From: Jeongeupia sp. USM3
Lineage (GTDB): Bacteria > Pseudomonadota > Gammaproteobacteria > Burkholderiales > Chitinibacteraceae
Assembly (NCBI RefSeq): GCF_001808185.1
Contig: NZ_CP017668.1
Span: 1 to 64,000, forward strand
DNA length: 64,000 nt
Direction of reading: 5' to 3'
Position numbers and translations under genes: made by a program. Shown in pieces: positions 19,550 to 29,464 of this stretch (positions within the stretch are counted from its first letter, which is position 1; every line of letters begins with the position of its first letter). Below the pieces are notes generated by a model. It worked only from the letters and a program-made list of their open reading frames with translations. It was not told the DNA's origin and did no database searches.

Positions 19550-21658
19550 ATGAAATCCATGTTTCGCGCGTCCCGTCATGTCCTGTTCGCCGGCCTTCTG
19601 GCGACGCAGGCCTTTGCCGCCGACGACAAGGTGACGCTCAACTTCGTCAACGCCGACATCGAATCGACCGTCAAGGCGGTCGGGCTGATCACCGGCAAGA
19701 ACTTCCTGATCGACCCGCGCGTGAAAGGGACGATCAATATCGTTTCGTCGCAGCCGATCGACAAGGCGTCGGTCTACCCGGTGCTGCTGTCGGCGCTGCG
19801 CCAGCAGGGCTTTACCGCGGTCGAGTCGGGCAAGCTGATCAAGGTGATGCCCGAGGGCGACGCCAAGACGAGCGGCGGGCCGACCGAGAGCCGCGAGCTG
19901 CGCGCCGCCGGCGACAGGATCGTGACCCAGGTCTATCCGCTCAGGTTCGAGTCGGCGAACCAGATCCTGCCGATATTGCGGCCGCTGGTGTCGGCCAACA
20001 ACGCGATCTCGGTCTACGCGCCGACCAACACGCTGGTGATCACCGATTACGCCGACAACATCCGCCGGCTCAACCGGATCATCCAGAGCATCGACCAGCC
20101 GACGCAGTCGGACATCTACCCGATCCAGCTCAAGTACGCGTCGGCCGTCGACGTTTCGCAGACGCTTTCCAGACTGATGCCCGAGCTCAATGCGCAGGGC
20201 GCGATCCCCGGCGCTGCGCCGCTCGACGGGGCGCGACGCAGCAGCGTCGTGCCGGACGTGCGCAGCAATACCCTGCTGGTGCGCAGCGAGAACGCCGTCC
20301 ATGCACAGCAGATTCGCCGTCTGGTCGAAACGCTCGACCAGCCCGGTGCGGCTGGCGGCAACATCCATGTCGTCTATCTGCGCAATGCCGAAGCGGTGAA
20401 GCTCGCCGCGACGCTCAAGGGCGTGCTCACCGGTCAGGACAGTGGCGGCACGCAGACGGGTAGCAGCAGTACGGCGTCGCTGACGACGAGCAGTTCGAAC
20501 GGCGGTCTGTCGCTGCCGCCGAGCAGCACCCCGTCGGCGCCGGCGGGCGGCTCGGCCGCCAGCGTGCAGATCGGCGGCACGACGGTGCTGCTACAGGCCG
20601 ACCCGATGACCAATTCGCTGATCATCACCGCGCCGGACAACGTCTACAACAACCTGCGTTCGGTGATCGACAAGCTCGACGTGCGCCGCGCGCAGGTCTA
20701 TGTCGAGGCGATGATCGCCGAGGTCAACGCATCCAAGGTCGGCGAGTTCGGCGTGCAATGGCTGCTCGGTGGCGGCGGCGACAATGTGTCCGGCGTCGGC
20801 GTCAGCGCGCTCGGGCTGCTGTCGAATAGCATCGGCAGCCTGATCAGCGGCATCGTCAACAAGGACCCGAACGCGATTCCGACCGGCTTGACCGTCGGCG
20901 TGGTCAACGGCAACCCGTTCAAGGAGGGTGGCAAGACGCCGACGCTCGGCGTGCTTGCCAGCGCGCTGCAGAACACCGGCGACGCCAACATCCTGTCGAC
21001 GCCGAACCTGATCACGCTCGACAACGAGGAAGCGCGGATCATGGTCGGCCAGAACATCCCGATCATCACCGGTACGCAGTCGTCGACCGGCAGCAACCCG
21101 AACCCGTTCACGACGGTCGAGCGCAAGGACATCGGCATTTCGCTGCGCGTGAAGCCGCAGGTGTCCGAGGGCGGCAGCATCACGCTGTCGGTGTACCAGG
21201 AGGTGTCGACGATCGACAAGACCGTCAACACCGGCGGGACCGGCATCGCGACCAAGAAGCGCGCGCTCGAATCCAAGGTGCTCGTCGACGACGGCCAGGT
21301 CGTCGTGCTCGGCGGGCTGATCCAGGACCAGCTCGACAACGCGGTCAACAAGGTGCCGATGCTCGGCGACGTGCCGGGGTTGGGCAACCTGTTCAAGTAC
21401 CAGAGCCGCAACTGGGGCAAGGTCAACCTGATGATCTTCCTGCGCCCGGTGATCCTGCGCGACGGTGCGGCCAGCAATACGCTGTCGACCGACCGCTACC
21501 AGTACCTGCGCAACGAGCAGGCCAAGTTCGGCTTCGACAGCAATCCCTTCCTGCCCGACCTGCCCAAGGTCGGATTGCCGGCCTTGCCGGCGGCCAAGCC
21601 GGCTGAGGCGGTCGATCCGGCCAGGCCGGCCGCCGGGGCCGAACCGGGACAGCCATGA
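19550..21658 (+). CDS. gspD: Type II secretion system secretin GspD
   Basis: 702 residues. Signal peptide (to AFA, about residue 23), then N0 (VTLNFVNADIESTVKAVG), N1-N3 ring-building domains, a Ser/Gly-rich stretch at about 300-330, and the secretin core ending with VPMLGDVPGLGNLF. GspD forms the outer-membrane pore through which folded proteins leave. The C-terminus is Pro/Ala-rich. It overlaps gspE by 4 nt (ATGA), so the two are translationally coupled. Confidence 0.95.
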   Translation: MKSMFRASRHVLFAGLLATQAFAADDKVTLNFVNADIESTVKAVGLITGKNFLIDPRVKGTINIVSSQPIDKASVYPVLLSALRQQGFTAVESGKLIKVMPEGDAKTSGGPTESRELRAAGDRIVTQVYPLRFESANQILPILRPLVSANNAISVYAPTNTLVITDYADNIRRLNRIIQSIDQPTQSDIYPIQLKYASAVDVSQTLSRLMPELNAQGAIPGAAPLDGARRSSVVPDVRSNTLLVRSENAVHAQQIRRLVETLDQPGAAGGNIHVVYLRNAEAVKLAATLKGVLTGQDSGGTQTGSSSTASLTTSSSNGGLSLPPSSTPSAPAGGSAASVQIGGTTVLLQADPMTNSLIITAPDNVYNNLRSVIDKLDVRRAQVYVEAMIAEVNASKVGEFGVQWLLGGGGDNVSGVGVSALGLLSNSIGSLISGIVNKDPNAIPTGLTVGVVNGNPFKEGGKTPTLGVLASALQNTGDANILSTPNLITLDNEEARIMVGQNIPIITGTQSSTGSNPNPFTTVERKDIGISLRVKPQVSEGGSITLSVYQEVSTIDKTVNTGGTGIATKKRALESKVLVDDGQVVVLGGLIQDQLDNAVNKVPMLGDVPGLGNLFKYQSRNWGKVNLMIFLRPVILRDGAASNTLSTDRYQYLRNEQAKFGFDSNPFLPDLPKVGLPALPAAKPAEAVDPARPAAGAEPGQP

Positions 21659-23118
21659 GCCGTCTGGTACCGTTCCATTTCGCCCGCGACCGCGGCGTCG
21701 TCGACCTTGGCGGCGACAACGCCAGCGTGCAGGTGCTGATGCGCCGCGGCGCGTCGCTGGCGGCGCTGAACGAGCTGCGTCGCGTTGCCGGCAGGCCGCT
21801 CGACGTCGAACTCGTCGATCCGGCCGAGTACGAGCAGCGGCTCTCGCAGCTGTTCAGCAACGGCAGCCAGGCCGCGAGCGTGGCCGACGACGTCGAGCAG
21901 CAGGTCGACCTCTCAAGGCTGGTGCAGGCGCTGCCCGAGATCGAAGACCTGCTCGATGCGCAGGACGATGCGCCGATCATCCGGCTGATCAATGCGCTGC
22001 TGACCGAGGCGCTGCGCGAGGGCGCATCCGACCTGCACCTCGAGGCGTTCGAAACGCGCTCGCTGGTGCGCTTTCGCGTCGACGGCGCGCTGCGCGACGT
22101 GCTCGAACCCAAGCGCGCGCTGCACGCGGCGCTGGTGTCGCGGATCAAGGTCATGGCCGGGCTCGACATCGCCGAAAAACGGCTGCCCCAGGACGGCCGG
22201 ATCACGCTGCGCATCGCCGGCCGGCCGGTCGACGTCCGTGTTTCGACCCTGCCGTCGGGACACGGCGAACGCGCGGTGCTGCGCCTGCTCGACAAGTCGG
22301 CCGGGCGGCTGAATCTGGCCAGGCTCGGCATGGGCGGACGCACGCTCGAGCAACTGCAGGATCTGCTGAAGCAGCCGCACGGCATCGTTCTCGTCACCGG
22401 GCCGACCGGCTCGGGCAAGACGACGACGCTGTATGCGGCGCTGTCGCAGATGGACGCGAAGACCGCCAACATCATGACCGTCGAGGACCCGATCGAATAC
22501 GACCTCGACGGCGTCGGCCAGACGCAGATCAACCCCAAGATCGACATGAGCTTTGCCCGGGCGCTGCGTGCGATCCTGCGCCAGGATCCGGACGTGATCA
22601 TGATCGGCGAAATCCGCGATCTCGAAACCGCGCAGATCGCCGTGCAGGCGTCGCTGACCGGTCATCTGGTGCTGGCGACGCTGCATACCAACGATGCCGC
22701 CAGCGCGGTGACACGGCTGACCGACATGGGCATCGAGCCCTTCCTGCTGGCGAGCTCGCTGCTCGGCGTGCTGGCGCAACGGCTGGCACGCACATTGTGC
22801 CCGGACTGCCGGACTGCCTATGCTGCAGACGAGGCCGAGCGTTCGGCCATGGGGTCGATGGCGCCAGTGACGCTCTACCGGCCGGCCGGATGCCCGGCGT
22901 GCAACGGCAGCGGCTACCGCGGGCGCTCTGGTGTGTACGAGATGCTGCTGGTCGACGAAACGGTGCGCGGGCTGATCCATCGTCACGGCAACGAACAGAC
23001 CATCAAGCAGCATGCGCTGCAGCAGGGCATGCTGACCCTGCGCCAGGACGGCGAGCGGCTGGCGCGGGACGGCCGGACCAGCCTCGAAGAGGTCTGGCGG
23101 GTGACGCGCGAACACTGA
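21655..23118 (+). CDS. gspE: Type II secretion system ATPase GspE
   Basis: 487 residues. Walker A GPTGSGKTTT, Asp box TVEDPIEYDL, Walker B IMIGEIRDLETA, His box GHLVLATLHTNDA, and the zinc tetracysteine CPDC...CPAC near residues 385-420. It is a cytoplasmic hexameric ATPase driving pseudopilus assembly. No gspF follows; instead a PilZ gene starts 13 bp downstream, so the remaining gsp genes must be elsewhere in the genome. The N-terminal N1E domain is short. Confidence 0.94.
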   Translation: MSRLVPFHFARDRGVVDLGGDNASVQVLMRRGASLAALNELRRVAGRPLDVELVDPAEYEQRLSQLFSNGSQAASVADDVEQQVDLSRLVQALPEIEDLLDAQDDAPIIRLINALLTEALREGASDLHLEAFETRSLVRFRVDGALRDVLEPKRALHAALVSRIKVMAGLDIAEKRLPQDGRITLRIAGRPVDVRVSTLPSGHGERAVLRLLDKSAGRLNLARLGMGGRTLEQLQDLLKQPHGIVLVTGPTGSGKTTTLYAALSQMDAKTANIMTVEDPIEYDLDGVGQTQINPKIDMSFARALRAILRQDPDVIMIGEIRDLETAQIAVQASLTGHLVLATLHTNDAASAVTRLTDMGIEPFLLASSLLGVLAQRLARTLCPDCRTAYAADEAERSAMGSMAPVTLYRPAGCPACNGSGYRGRSGVYEMLLVDETVRGLIHRHGNEQTIKQHALQQGMLTLRQDGERLARDGRTSLEEVWRVTREH

Positions 23119-23131
23119 TGAAGGAGGCGAC

Positions 23132-23437
23132 ATGGGGCATGGATTGCCGGCACCGGATGCGCGTGGCGCATTGCGCGTGCCCTTGGGGTGCAAGGTCAGG
23201 ATGCGCGGCGGCGACGGCGAGACGCATTACGGCATCTGCGCCGACCTGTCGGTCAGCGGGCTGACGGTAAGAACGTCCTTCGTGCCGCAGGCCGGCGAGG
23301 TCATCGAGGTCTGCGTGCTGCCACCGCCGCAGGGCGGGCGGACCAACCCGCTGTCGGCCCGTGCCAGGGTCGTGCGCTGCCACGCCGTCGACGCCGAGTA
23401 CGAACTGGGCCTGGCAATCGAGGAAATCCTCCGGTGA
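23132..23437 (+). CDS. PilZ-domain c-di-GMP-binding protein next to gspE
   Basis: 101 residues. The two cyclic-di-GMP-binding motifs are visible: RGALR (RxxxR) at residues 11-15 and DLSVSG (D/NxSxxG) at about 38-43. A strong AAGGAGG at 23121-23127 fixes the start at 23132. The gene lies 13 bp after gspE in the same direction and is almost certainly co-transcribed with gspC-gspD-gspE. Inference: a single-domain receptor coupling cyclic-di-GMP level to the type II secretion ATPase or platform. Confidence 0.85.
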   Translation: MGHGLPAPDARGALRVPLGCKVRMRGGDGETHYGICADLSVSGLTVRTSFVPQAGEVIEVCVLPPPQGGRTNPLSARARVVRCHAVDAEYELGLAIEEILR

Positions 23438-23653
23438 GGTGATCGCGGCGCCGTCACCGCCGACCTTGCACGGACGACGGCCGTTCACGATTGCGGCAAC
23501 CCGGCGGTCAGACCGTAGTAAACTACTGCGCCGATCGTTCGCCGGCACCCCGCCGGCACCGACCGGAACCGTTCTCCCCAGGCAATCTGCACCGGGCCGC
23601 TGCGAAGCGTCGCCGGGCGCACTCCACTGCACCGCTCGCGGTGCCATGACACC

Positions 23654-24562
23654 ATGCGGCTTCTTACGCTCAAGATCGACATCGACACCTATCGCGGCAC
23701 CCGGGAAGGCGTGCCCCGGCTGGTCGACCTGTTGCAACGCTTCAACGCCAACGCAACCTTCCTGTGGAGCCTCGGGCCGGACCATACCGGCCGGGCGATC
23801 AAGCGGGTGTTCCGCCCCGGCTTCATGAAAAAGGTGTCGCGTACCTCGGTGCGCGAGCATTACGGGATCAGGACGCTGCTCTACGGCACCCTGCTGCCGG
23901 GGCCCGACATCGGCAAGCGCTGCGCGCCGCTGATGCGCGAAGTCGTCGCCGCCGGCTTCGAGAGCGGCGTGCATACCTGGGACCATATCCGCTGGCAGGA
24001 CGGCGTTGTGCTGGCCGACGAGGAGTGGACCGCGGCCGAGTTCGACGCCGCTATCGAGCGCTATGTCGAAATCTTCGGCGAGCCGCCGCAAACCCACGGC
24101 GCCGCCGGCTGGCAGATGAACGCGCATGCGTACCGGCTCGAGCAGCGGCTTGGCATGCGCTACGCGTCCGACGGGCGCGGCACGCATCCGTTCTGGCCCA
24201 TGGTCAGGGGCGAACCGGTGCGGGTACCGCAATTGCCGACGACCTTGCCGACGCTCGACGAGCTGATCGGCATCGGCGGCCTGACCCCGGACAACGTCCA
24301 CGAGCACCTGCTCGGCCTGACCCTTGCCGAAACGCCATACGGCCACGTCTACACGCTGCACGCCGAGCTCGAGGGCATGAAGCTTCTGCCGGTGTTCGAG
24401 CGCTTGCTCGCAGGCTGGCGGGAGCAGGGCTACCAGTTCGTCAGCCTTGGCGAGCACTGTGCCGCGCTCGATCTGAGCCAGCTGCCGTATCACGAGGTGC
24501 GGATGGCCGAAATCCCGGGGCGGAGCGGTGAGCTGGCGGTCCAGGGGCCCGAATTCTTGTAG
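23654..24562 (+). CDS. Polysaccharide deacetylase, ArnD-like
   Basis: 302 residues of the NodB/ArnD family. Metal ligands are visible in LKIDIDTYRG (Asp-Asp) and SGVHTWDHIRW (HxxxH); the pattern GVPRLVDLLQRFNANATFLWSLGPDHTGRA is split across family-typical positions 16-45. ArnD removes the formyl group from undecaprenyl-phosphate-4-formamido-arabinose during lipid A modification. No other arn gene lies nearby, so the pathway role is uncertain. The gene is bounded downstream by a strong bidirectional terminator. Confidence 0.78.
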   Translation: MRLLTLKIDIDTYRGTREGVPRLVDLLQRFNANATFLWSLGPDHTGRAIKRVFRPGFMKKVSRTSVREHYGIRTLLYGTLLPGPDIGKRCAPLMREVVAAGFESGVHTWDHIRWQDGVVLADEEWTAAEFDAAIERYVEIFGEPPQTHGAAGWQMNAHAYRLEQRLGMRYASDGRGTHPFWPMVRGEPVRVPQLPTTLPTLDELIGIGGLTPDNVHEHLLGLTLAETPYGHVYTLHAELEGMKLLPVFERLLAGWREQGYQFVSLGEHCAALDLSQLPYHEVRMAEIPGRSGELAVQGPEFL

Positions 24563-24570
24563 GTAGTGGC

Positions 24571-24609
24571 CCAAACAAAAACGCCGGCTGAGCCGGCGTT
24601 TTTGTTTGG
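24571..24609. terminator. Strong bidirectional terminator between deacetylase and SPFH genes
   Basis: 19-bp perfect arms, 24571-24589 and 24591-24609, with ACGCCGGCT at the top of the stem and AAAAA/TTTTT at the base. It serves both convergent transcripts. Confidence 0.92.
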
Positions 24610-24621
24610 GCGGTGCCAGAA

Positions 24622-25566
24622 CTACTTGCTCGCCTTGACGATGTTCATTGCCGTGGCGACGACACCGGCAACGTCGCTGACATTGCCCGGCAGCAGCATC
24701 GTGTTGCCTTCCTTGGCGATCTTGCCGAACGCATCGATGTAGCGCTCGGCAACCTTGAGGTTGACCGCTTCGATGCCACCGCCGGTTTCGATCGACTTGC
24801 CGACGGTTTCGACCGCTTCGGCCGTTGCGCTGGCCACCAGCCGGATCGCCTGTGCTTCGCCGGTCGCGCGGTTGATCGCCGCCTGCTTCTCGCCTTCGGA
24901 CTGGTTGATCGCCGCCTGCATGTCGCCCTGCGACTTCTGGATCGCCGCTTCGCGCTGGCCGCTGGCGAGGTTGATCTGCTGCTGCTTGACGCCTTCGGAC
25001 TGGGCGATCAGCGCGCGCTTTTCCCGTTCGGCGGTGATCTGCTTCTGCATCGCGTGGAGGATTTCCTGCGGTGGTGTCAGGTCCTTGATTTCGTAGCGCA
25101 GCACCTTGACGCCCCAGTTGGCCGCGGCTTCGTCGAGCGACAGCACGACCGCGCGGTTGATGTCCTCGCGTTCCTCGAAGGTGCGGTCGAGTTCGAGCTT
25201 GCCGATCACCGAGCGCAGCGTCGTTTGCGCCAGTTGCGTGATCGCGAGTATGTAGTCGCTGGCGCCGTAGGAGGCCAGTTTCGGATCGCGAACCTGAAAG
25301 TAGAGGATGCCATCGACCTGTAACTGGGTGTTGTCGCGGGTGATGCAGATCTGGCTCGGCACGTCGAGCGGGATTTCCTTCAGGTTGTGCTTGTACGCGA
25401 CGCGATCGATGAAGGGGACCACGATGCGCAGGCCCGGCTCGAGTACGTCGTGAAAACGGCCAAGCCGCTCACGGACCCACGCCTGCTGCTGCGGGACGAT
25501 TTTCAGCGTCTTGGCAATGAATATGACGACGATGACCGCAAACGCGACGATGAACTGCAGCGACAT
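24622..25566 (-). CDS. SPFH/band-7 paraslipin (QmcA-like)
   Basis: 314 residues. One N-terminal membrane helix (residues 3-20), then the SPFH domain (RERLGRFHDVLEPGLRIVVPF... VDGILYFQVRDP) and a long helical tail rich in Ala/Glu/Gln (SEGVKQQQINLASGQREAAIQ region, about 185-260). It forms ring-like scaffolds in membrane microdomains. GGAG eight bases upstream supports the start at 25566 over an ATG at 25578. It lies 11 bp after the NfeD gene, the usual partner pair. Confidence 0.9.
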   Translation of the reverse strand: MSLQFIVAFAVIVVIFIAKTLKIVPQQQAWVRERLGRFHDVLEPGLRIVVPFIDRVAYKHNLKEIPLDVPSQICITRDNTQLQVDGILYFQVRDPKLASYGASDYILAITQLAQTTLRSVIGKLELDRTFEEREDINRAVVLSLDEAAANWGVKVLRYEIKDLTPPQEILHAMQKQITAEREKRALIAQSEGVKQQQINLASGQREAAIQKSQGDMQAAINQSEGEKQAAINRATGEAQAIRLVASATAEAVETVGKSIETGGGIEAVNLKVAERYIDAFGKIAKEGNTMLLPGNVSDVAGVVATAMNIVKASK

Positions 25567-25577
25567 GGATGACTCCA

Positions 25578-26003
25578 TCAAGGTTGGGGAGGCGAGGTGT
25601 CGAGCAGCAGCGTGTTGCCACGCTGCCCGACGATGTAGAACCGGGTCAGGGCCCGGTCGGCGGGTTCGGCAAATTCGGCGTCCCAGTCTGCGCCGCGGTA
25701 GCGGACCCTGGCGTGGCTGGCGTCGATCCAGCGCTCGATCGTGACAAGGCCGCCGAGATCGAGCGCATTGCTGTTGTCGTGCCTCGGCTGGGCCCGGCGT
25801 TTCCACCGCCGCAACCCGGCGAGCGCGACCAGGCTGGCGACGGCTGCGGTGCCGATTTGCACCGCCAGCGACGCCGAGAGCGCCGCGGTGATCGCACCGG
25901 CGAGCATGCCGGCAGCAATGGCCAGCAGATAGAAAGTGCCGCTGAACATTTCCAGTCCGACCAGCACGGCGGCAGCGATGAGCCAAATGGTAGTGGGAGT
26001 CAT
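25578..26003 (-). CDS. NfeD-family membrane protein
   Basis: 141 residues: two to four hydrophobic segments in the first 70 residues, then an OB-fold-like NfeD domain (ALDLGGLVTIERWIDASHAR...FYIVGQRGNTLLL). NfeD proteins accompany SPFH proteins and are thought to help them assemble. Start chosen at the first ATG (MTPTTIW); a TTG six bases upstream is also in frame. It is the first gene of the two-gene unit. Confidence 0.86.
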   Translation of the reverse strand: MTPTTIWLIAAAVLVGLEMFSGTFYLLAIAAGMLAGAITAALSASLAVQIGTAAVASLVALAGLRRWKRRAQPRHDNSNALDLGGLVTIERWIDASHARVRYRGADWDAEFAEPADRALTRFYIVGQRGNTLLLDTSPPQP

Positions 26004-26093
26004 GATCAAGTCAGATTAAAAAAAGCTCGGCAAGTTCCCGATCATGCCGCATCCACGGAGCCGGGCATAGTGTGCCGGCGGCGGCGGATGCGA

Positions 26094-26118
26094 AAACGGC
26101 GACCTTGGGTCGCCGTTT
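26094..26118 (-). terminator. Terminator after serS
   Basis: AAACGGCGACC (26094-26104) pairs with GGTCGCCGTTT (26108-26118); a short T-run follows on the minus strand. Confidence 0.75.
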
Positions 26119-26120
26119 CG

Positions 26121-27404
<1,284 letters not shown>

Positions 27405-27464
27405 GGGCTGGATTCTTGTCGTTTATCGGTTGGTGCGGTTGGTCGTCATTCTACACGAAGCACC

Positions 27465-28799
27465 CTAGGACTTTCCGTGCTGCTCGACCCGCCATGCGGC
27501 GTCGAGCTCGGCAAGATGGCGCAGTTTTTCGGCAATCTTGCCTTCGAGTCCGCGCGGTGTCGGCAGGTAGAGGCGGGTGCCCTCGAGCCCGTCGGGCAGA
27601 TAGGTCTCGCCGGCGGCATAGGCTTCCGGTTCATCGTGCGCGTAACGGTACAGCTTGCCGTAGCCGAGCTCCTTCATCAGTCTGGTCGGCGCGTTGCGCA
27701 AGTGCTCGGGCACCGGGCGCGACTTGTCGCCGGCAACGAGTGCGCGGGCGGCGTTGTAGGCGTTGTAACCGGCGTTGGACTTGGGTGCGACCGCGAGATA
27801 GATCACCGCCTGCGCCAGCGCCAGTTCGCCTTCGGGGCTGCCGAGGCGCTCGAAGGTCTCGACGGCATCGTTGCAGATCGTCATTGCGCGCGGGTCGGCC
27901 AGGCCGATGTCTTCCCAGGCCATCCGGACGATGCGCCGCGCCAGATAGCGCGGGTCGGCGCCACCGTCGAGCATCCGGCAGAACCAGTAAAGCGCGCCGT
28001 CGGCATTCGAGCCGCGGACCGATTTGTGCAGTGCGGAAATCTGGTCGTAGAACGCGTCGCCGCCCTTGTCGAAGCGACGGTTGTTCAGCGTCAGTGCGTC
28101 CTGCAGGAAGGCCGCATCGAGCCGTGTGCGACCTTGCGCACCCGCGGCATTGGCGGCCTGTTCGACGAGATTGAGCAGCCGGCGGGCGTCGCCGTCGGCG
28201 TAGCTGGTCAGCAAGGCGATCGCGTCGGGCCGGAAATCCAGTGCCGGGTAACACTGCGTGTGCGCCCGGGTGACCAGTTCGGCCAGCGCGTCTTCTTCCA
28301 GTGCCTTGAGCACGTAGACCTGTGCGCGCGACAACAGCGCGGCGTTGACTTCGAACGACGGGTTTTCGGTCGTTGCGCCGATGAAGGTGACGAGACCCGA
28401 TTCGACGAAGGGGAGGAAAGCGTCCTGCTGCGACTTGTTGAAGCGATGGACCTCGTCGACGAACAGGATGGTGCGCCGGCCGCCGGCGCGGTAGTGCTCG
28501 GCCTGTTCCATCGCGGCGCGGATGTCCTTGACGCCGGAAAACACCGCCGACAGCGGAATGAACTCGGCGTCGAATGCGCCGGCCATCAGCCGCGCCAGCG
28601 TGGTCTTGCCGACGCCGGGCGGTCCCCAGAAGATCATCGAATGCGGCTGGCCCGACGCGACGGCCAGCGCCAGCGGTTTGCCGGGCGCCAGCAGCTGCGG
28701 CTGGCCGATGACGTCGGCCAGCACCCTGGGGCGCAGTTTCTCGGCCAGCGGCTCGTGCTCGTTGCGCTCGCCGGCGAAGAGGTCATTCCTCGACGACAT
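27465..28799 (-). CDS. rarA: Replication-associated recombination protein A (RarA/MgsA)
   Basis: 444-residue AAA+ ATPase related to clamp loaders. Walker A FWGPPGVGKTTLARL, Walker B ILFVDEVHRFNKSQQD, sensor 1 GATTENPSFEVN, and the C-terminal tetramerisation region (YGKLYRYAHDEPEAY). It acts at stalled replication forks. Its start overlaps the end of lolA by 17 nt, the common lolA-rarA(-serS) order of betaproteobacteria. Confidence 0.94.
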   Translation of the reverse strand: MSSRNDLFAGERNEHEPLAEKLRPRVLADVIGQPQLLAPGKPLALAVASGQPHSMIFWGPPGVGKTTLARLMAGAFDAEFIPLSAVFSGVKDIRAAMEQAEHYRAGGRRTILFVDEVHRFNKSQQDAFLPFVESGLVTFIGATTENPSFEVNAALLSRAQVYVLKALEEDALAELVTRAHTQCYPALDFRPDAIALLTSYADGDARRLLNLVEQAANAAGAQGRTRLDAAFLQDALTLNNRRFDKGGDAFYDQISALHKSVRGSNADGALYWFCRMLDGGADPRYLARRIVRMAWEDIGLADPRAMTICNDAVETFERLGSPEGELALAQAVIYLAVAPKSNAGYNAYNAARALVAGDKSRPVPEHLRNAPTRLMKELGYGKLYRYAHDEPEAYAAGETYLPDGLEGTRLYLPTPRGLEGKIAEKLRHLAELDAAWRVEQHGKS

Positions 28800-29397
28800 C
28801 GACGTCCTTCGGCGGGGTGAAGCGGAACAGGTCGGCCGACTGCTTCGGGTTCTGCGTCAGGCCGCTGAACGTCACCTTGGTCGTCTGGCCGAAGTGATCC
28901 TGTAGTTCCATCGCCACGACCTGGGCGTTCTTCAGGCCGAGACGGATGCTGTCGAAGGTCGATTCCTTGCTCTTGGGAACGGCCTCAACCCACGACAGTC
29001 CGTCGCGATTGGCGAGGTTGCGCAGGGTGTAGGTCTTGTCGAGCGCATTGTCGCCGGCGAGCAGCGCCGCAGGGCTGCTTTCGAGCGCCGCCGAGAGCTG
29101 TTTGGACGTTGCCTGACGCAGTTCCGGGTCGTAGAGCCAGACCCGCTTGCCGTCGCCGACGATCAACTGTTCATACGGCTTGCGGTAGTTCCAGCGGAAT
29201 TTGCCGGGGCGCTGGATCGCAAAATCGCCATTGCTGATCTGGGTGGGGCTGCCGGGCTTGCCGGACACGACCTGGTTGAACTGACCCTGCACGCCGGCCG
29301 TCGACGACAGGAAGCGCTTGAGGTCGCTCACGCCGTCGGCGTGGGCCAGCGCCGAGCAGCTCAGGATCAGGGAGGGGAGCCATCGGACGATCTTCAT
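28783..29397 (-). CDS. lolA: Outer-membrane lipoprotein carrier LolA
   Basis: 204 residues. Signal peptide MKIVRWLPSLILSCSALAHA, then DGVSDLKRFLSSTAGVQGQF, GKFRWNYRKPYEQLIVGDGK and VWLYDPEL, all typical of LolA. It carries lipoproteins across the periplasm to LolB. GGAG before 29397 and the signal peptide decide the start; an upstream in-frame extension is not part of the protein. Confidence 0.93.
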   Translation of the reverse strand: MKIVRWLPSLILSCSALAHADGVSDLKRFLSSTAGVQGQFNQVVSGKPGSPTQISNGDFAIQRPGKFRWNYRKPYEQLIVGDGKRVWLYDPELRQATSKQLSAALESSPAALLAGDNALDKTYTLRNLANRDGLSWVEAVPKSKESTFDSIRLGLKNAQVVAMELQDHFGQTTKVTFSGLTQNPKQSADLFRFTPPKDVDVVEE

Positions 29398-29425
29398 GCT
29401 TGCTCCGTGAAGCTGAAAAATGAAA

Positions 29426-29448
29426 AAGCCCCGCCAAGGGCGGGGCTT
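29426..29448 (-). terminator. Terminator after the RmpM-like gene
   Basis: AAGCCCCGCC (29426-29435) pairs with GGCGGGGCTT (29439-29448); on the minus strand it is followed by TTTTTCATTTTT. Confidence 0.88.
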
Positions 29449-29464
29449 CGGGGCGAAACCGGAA

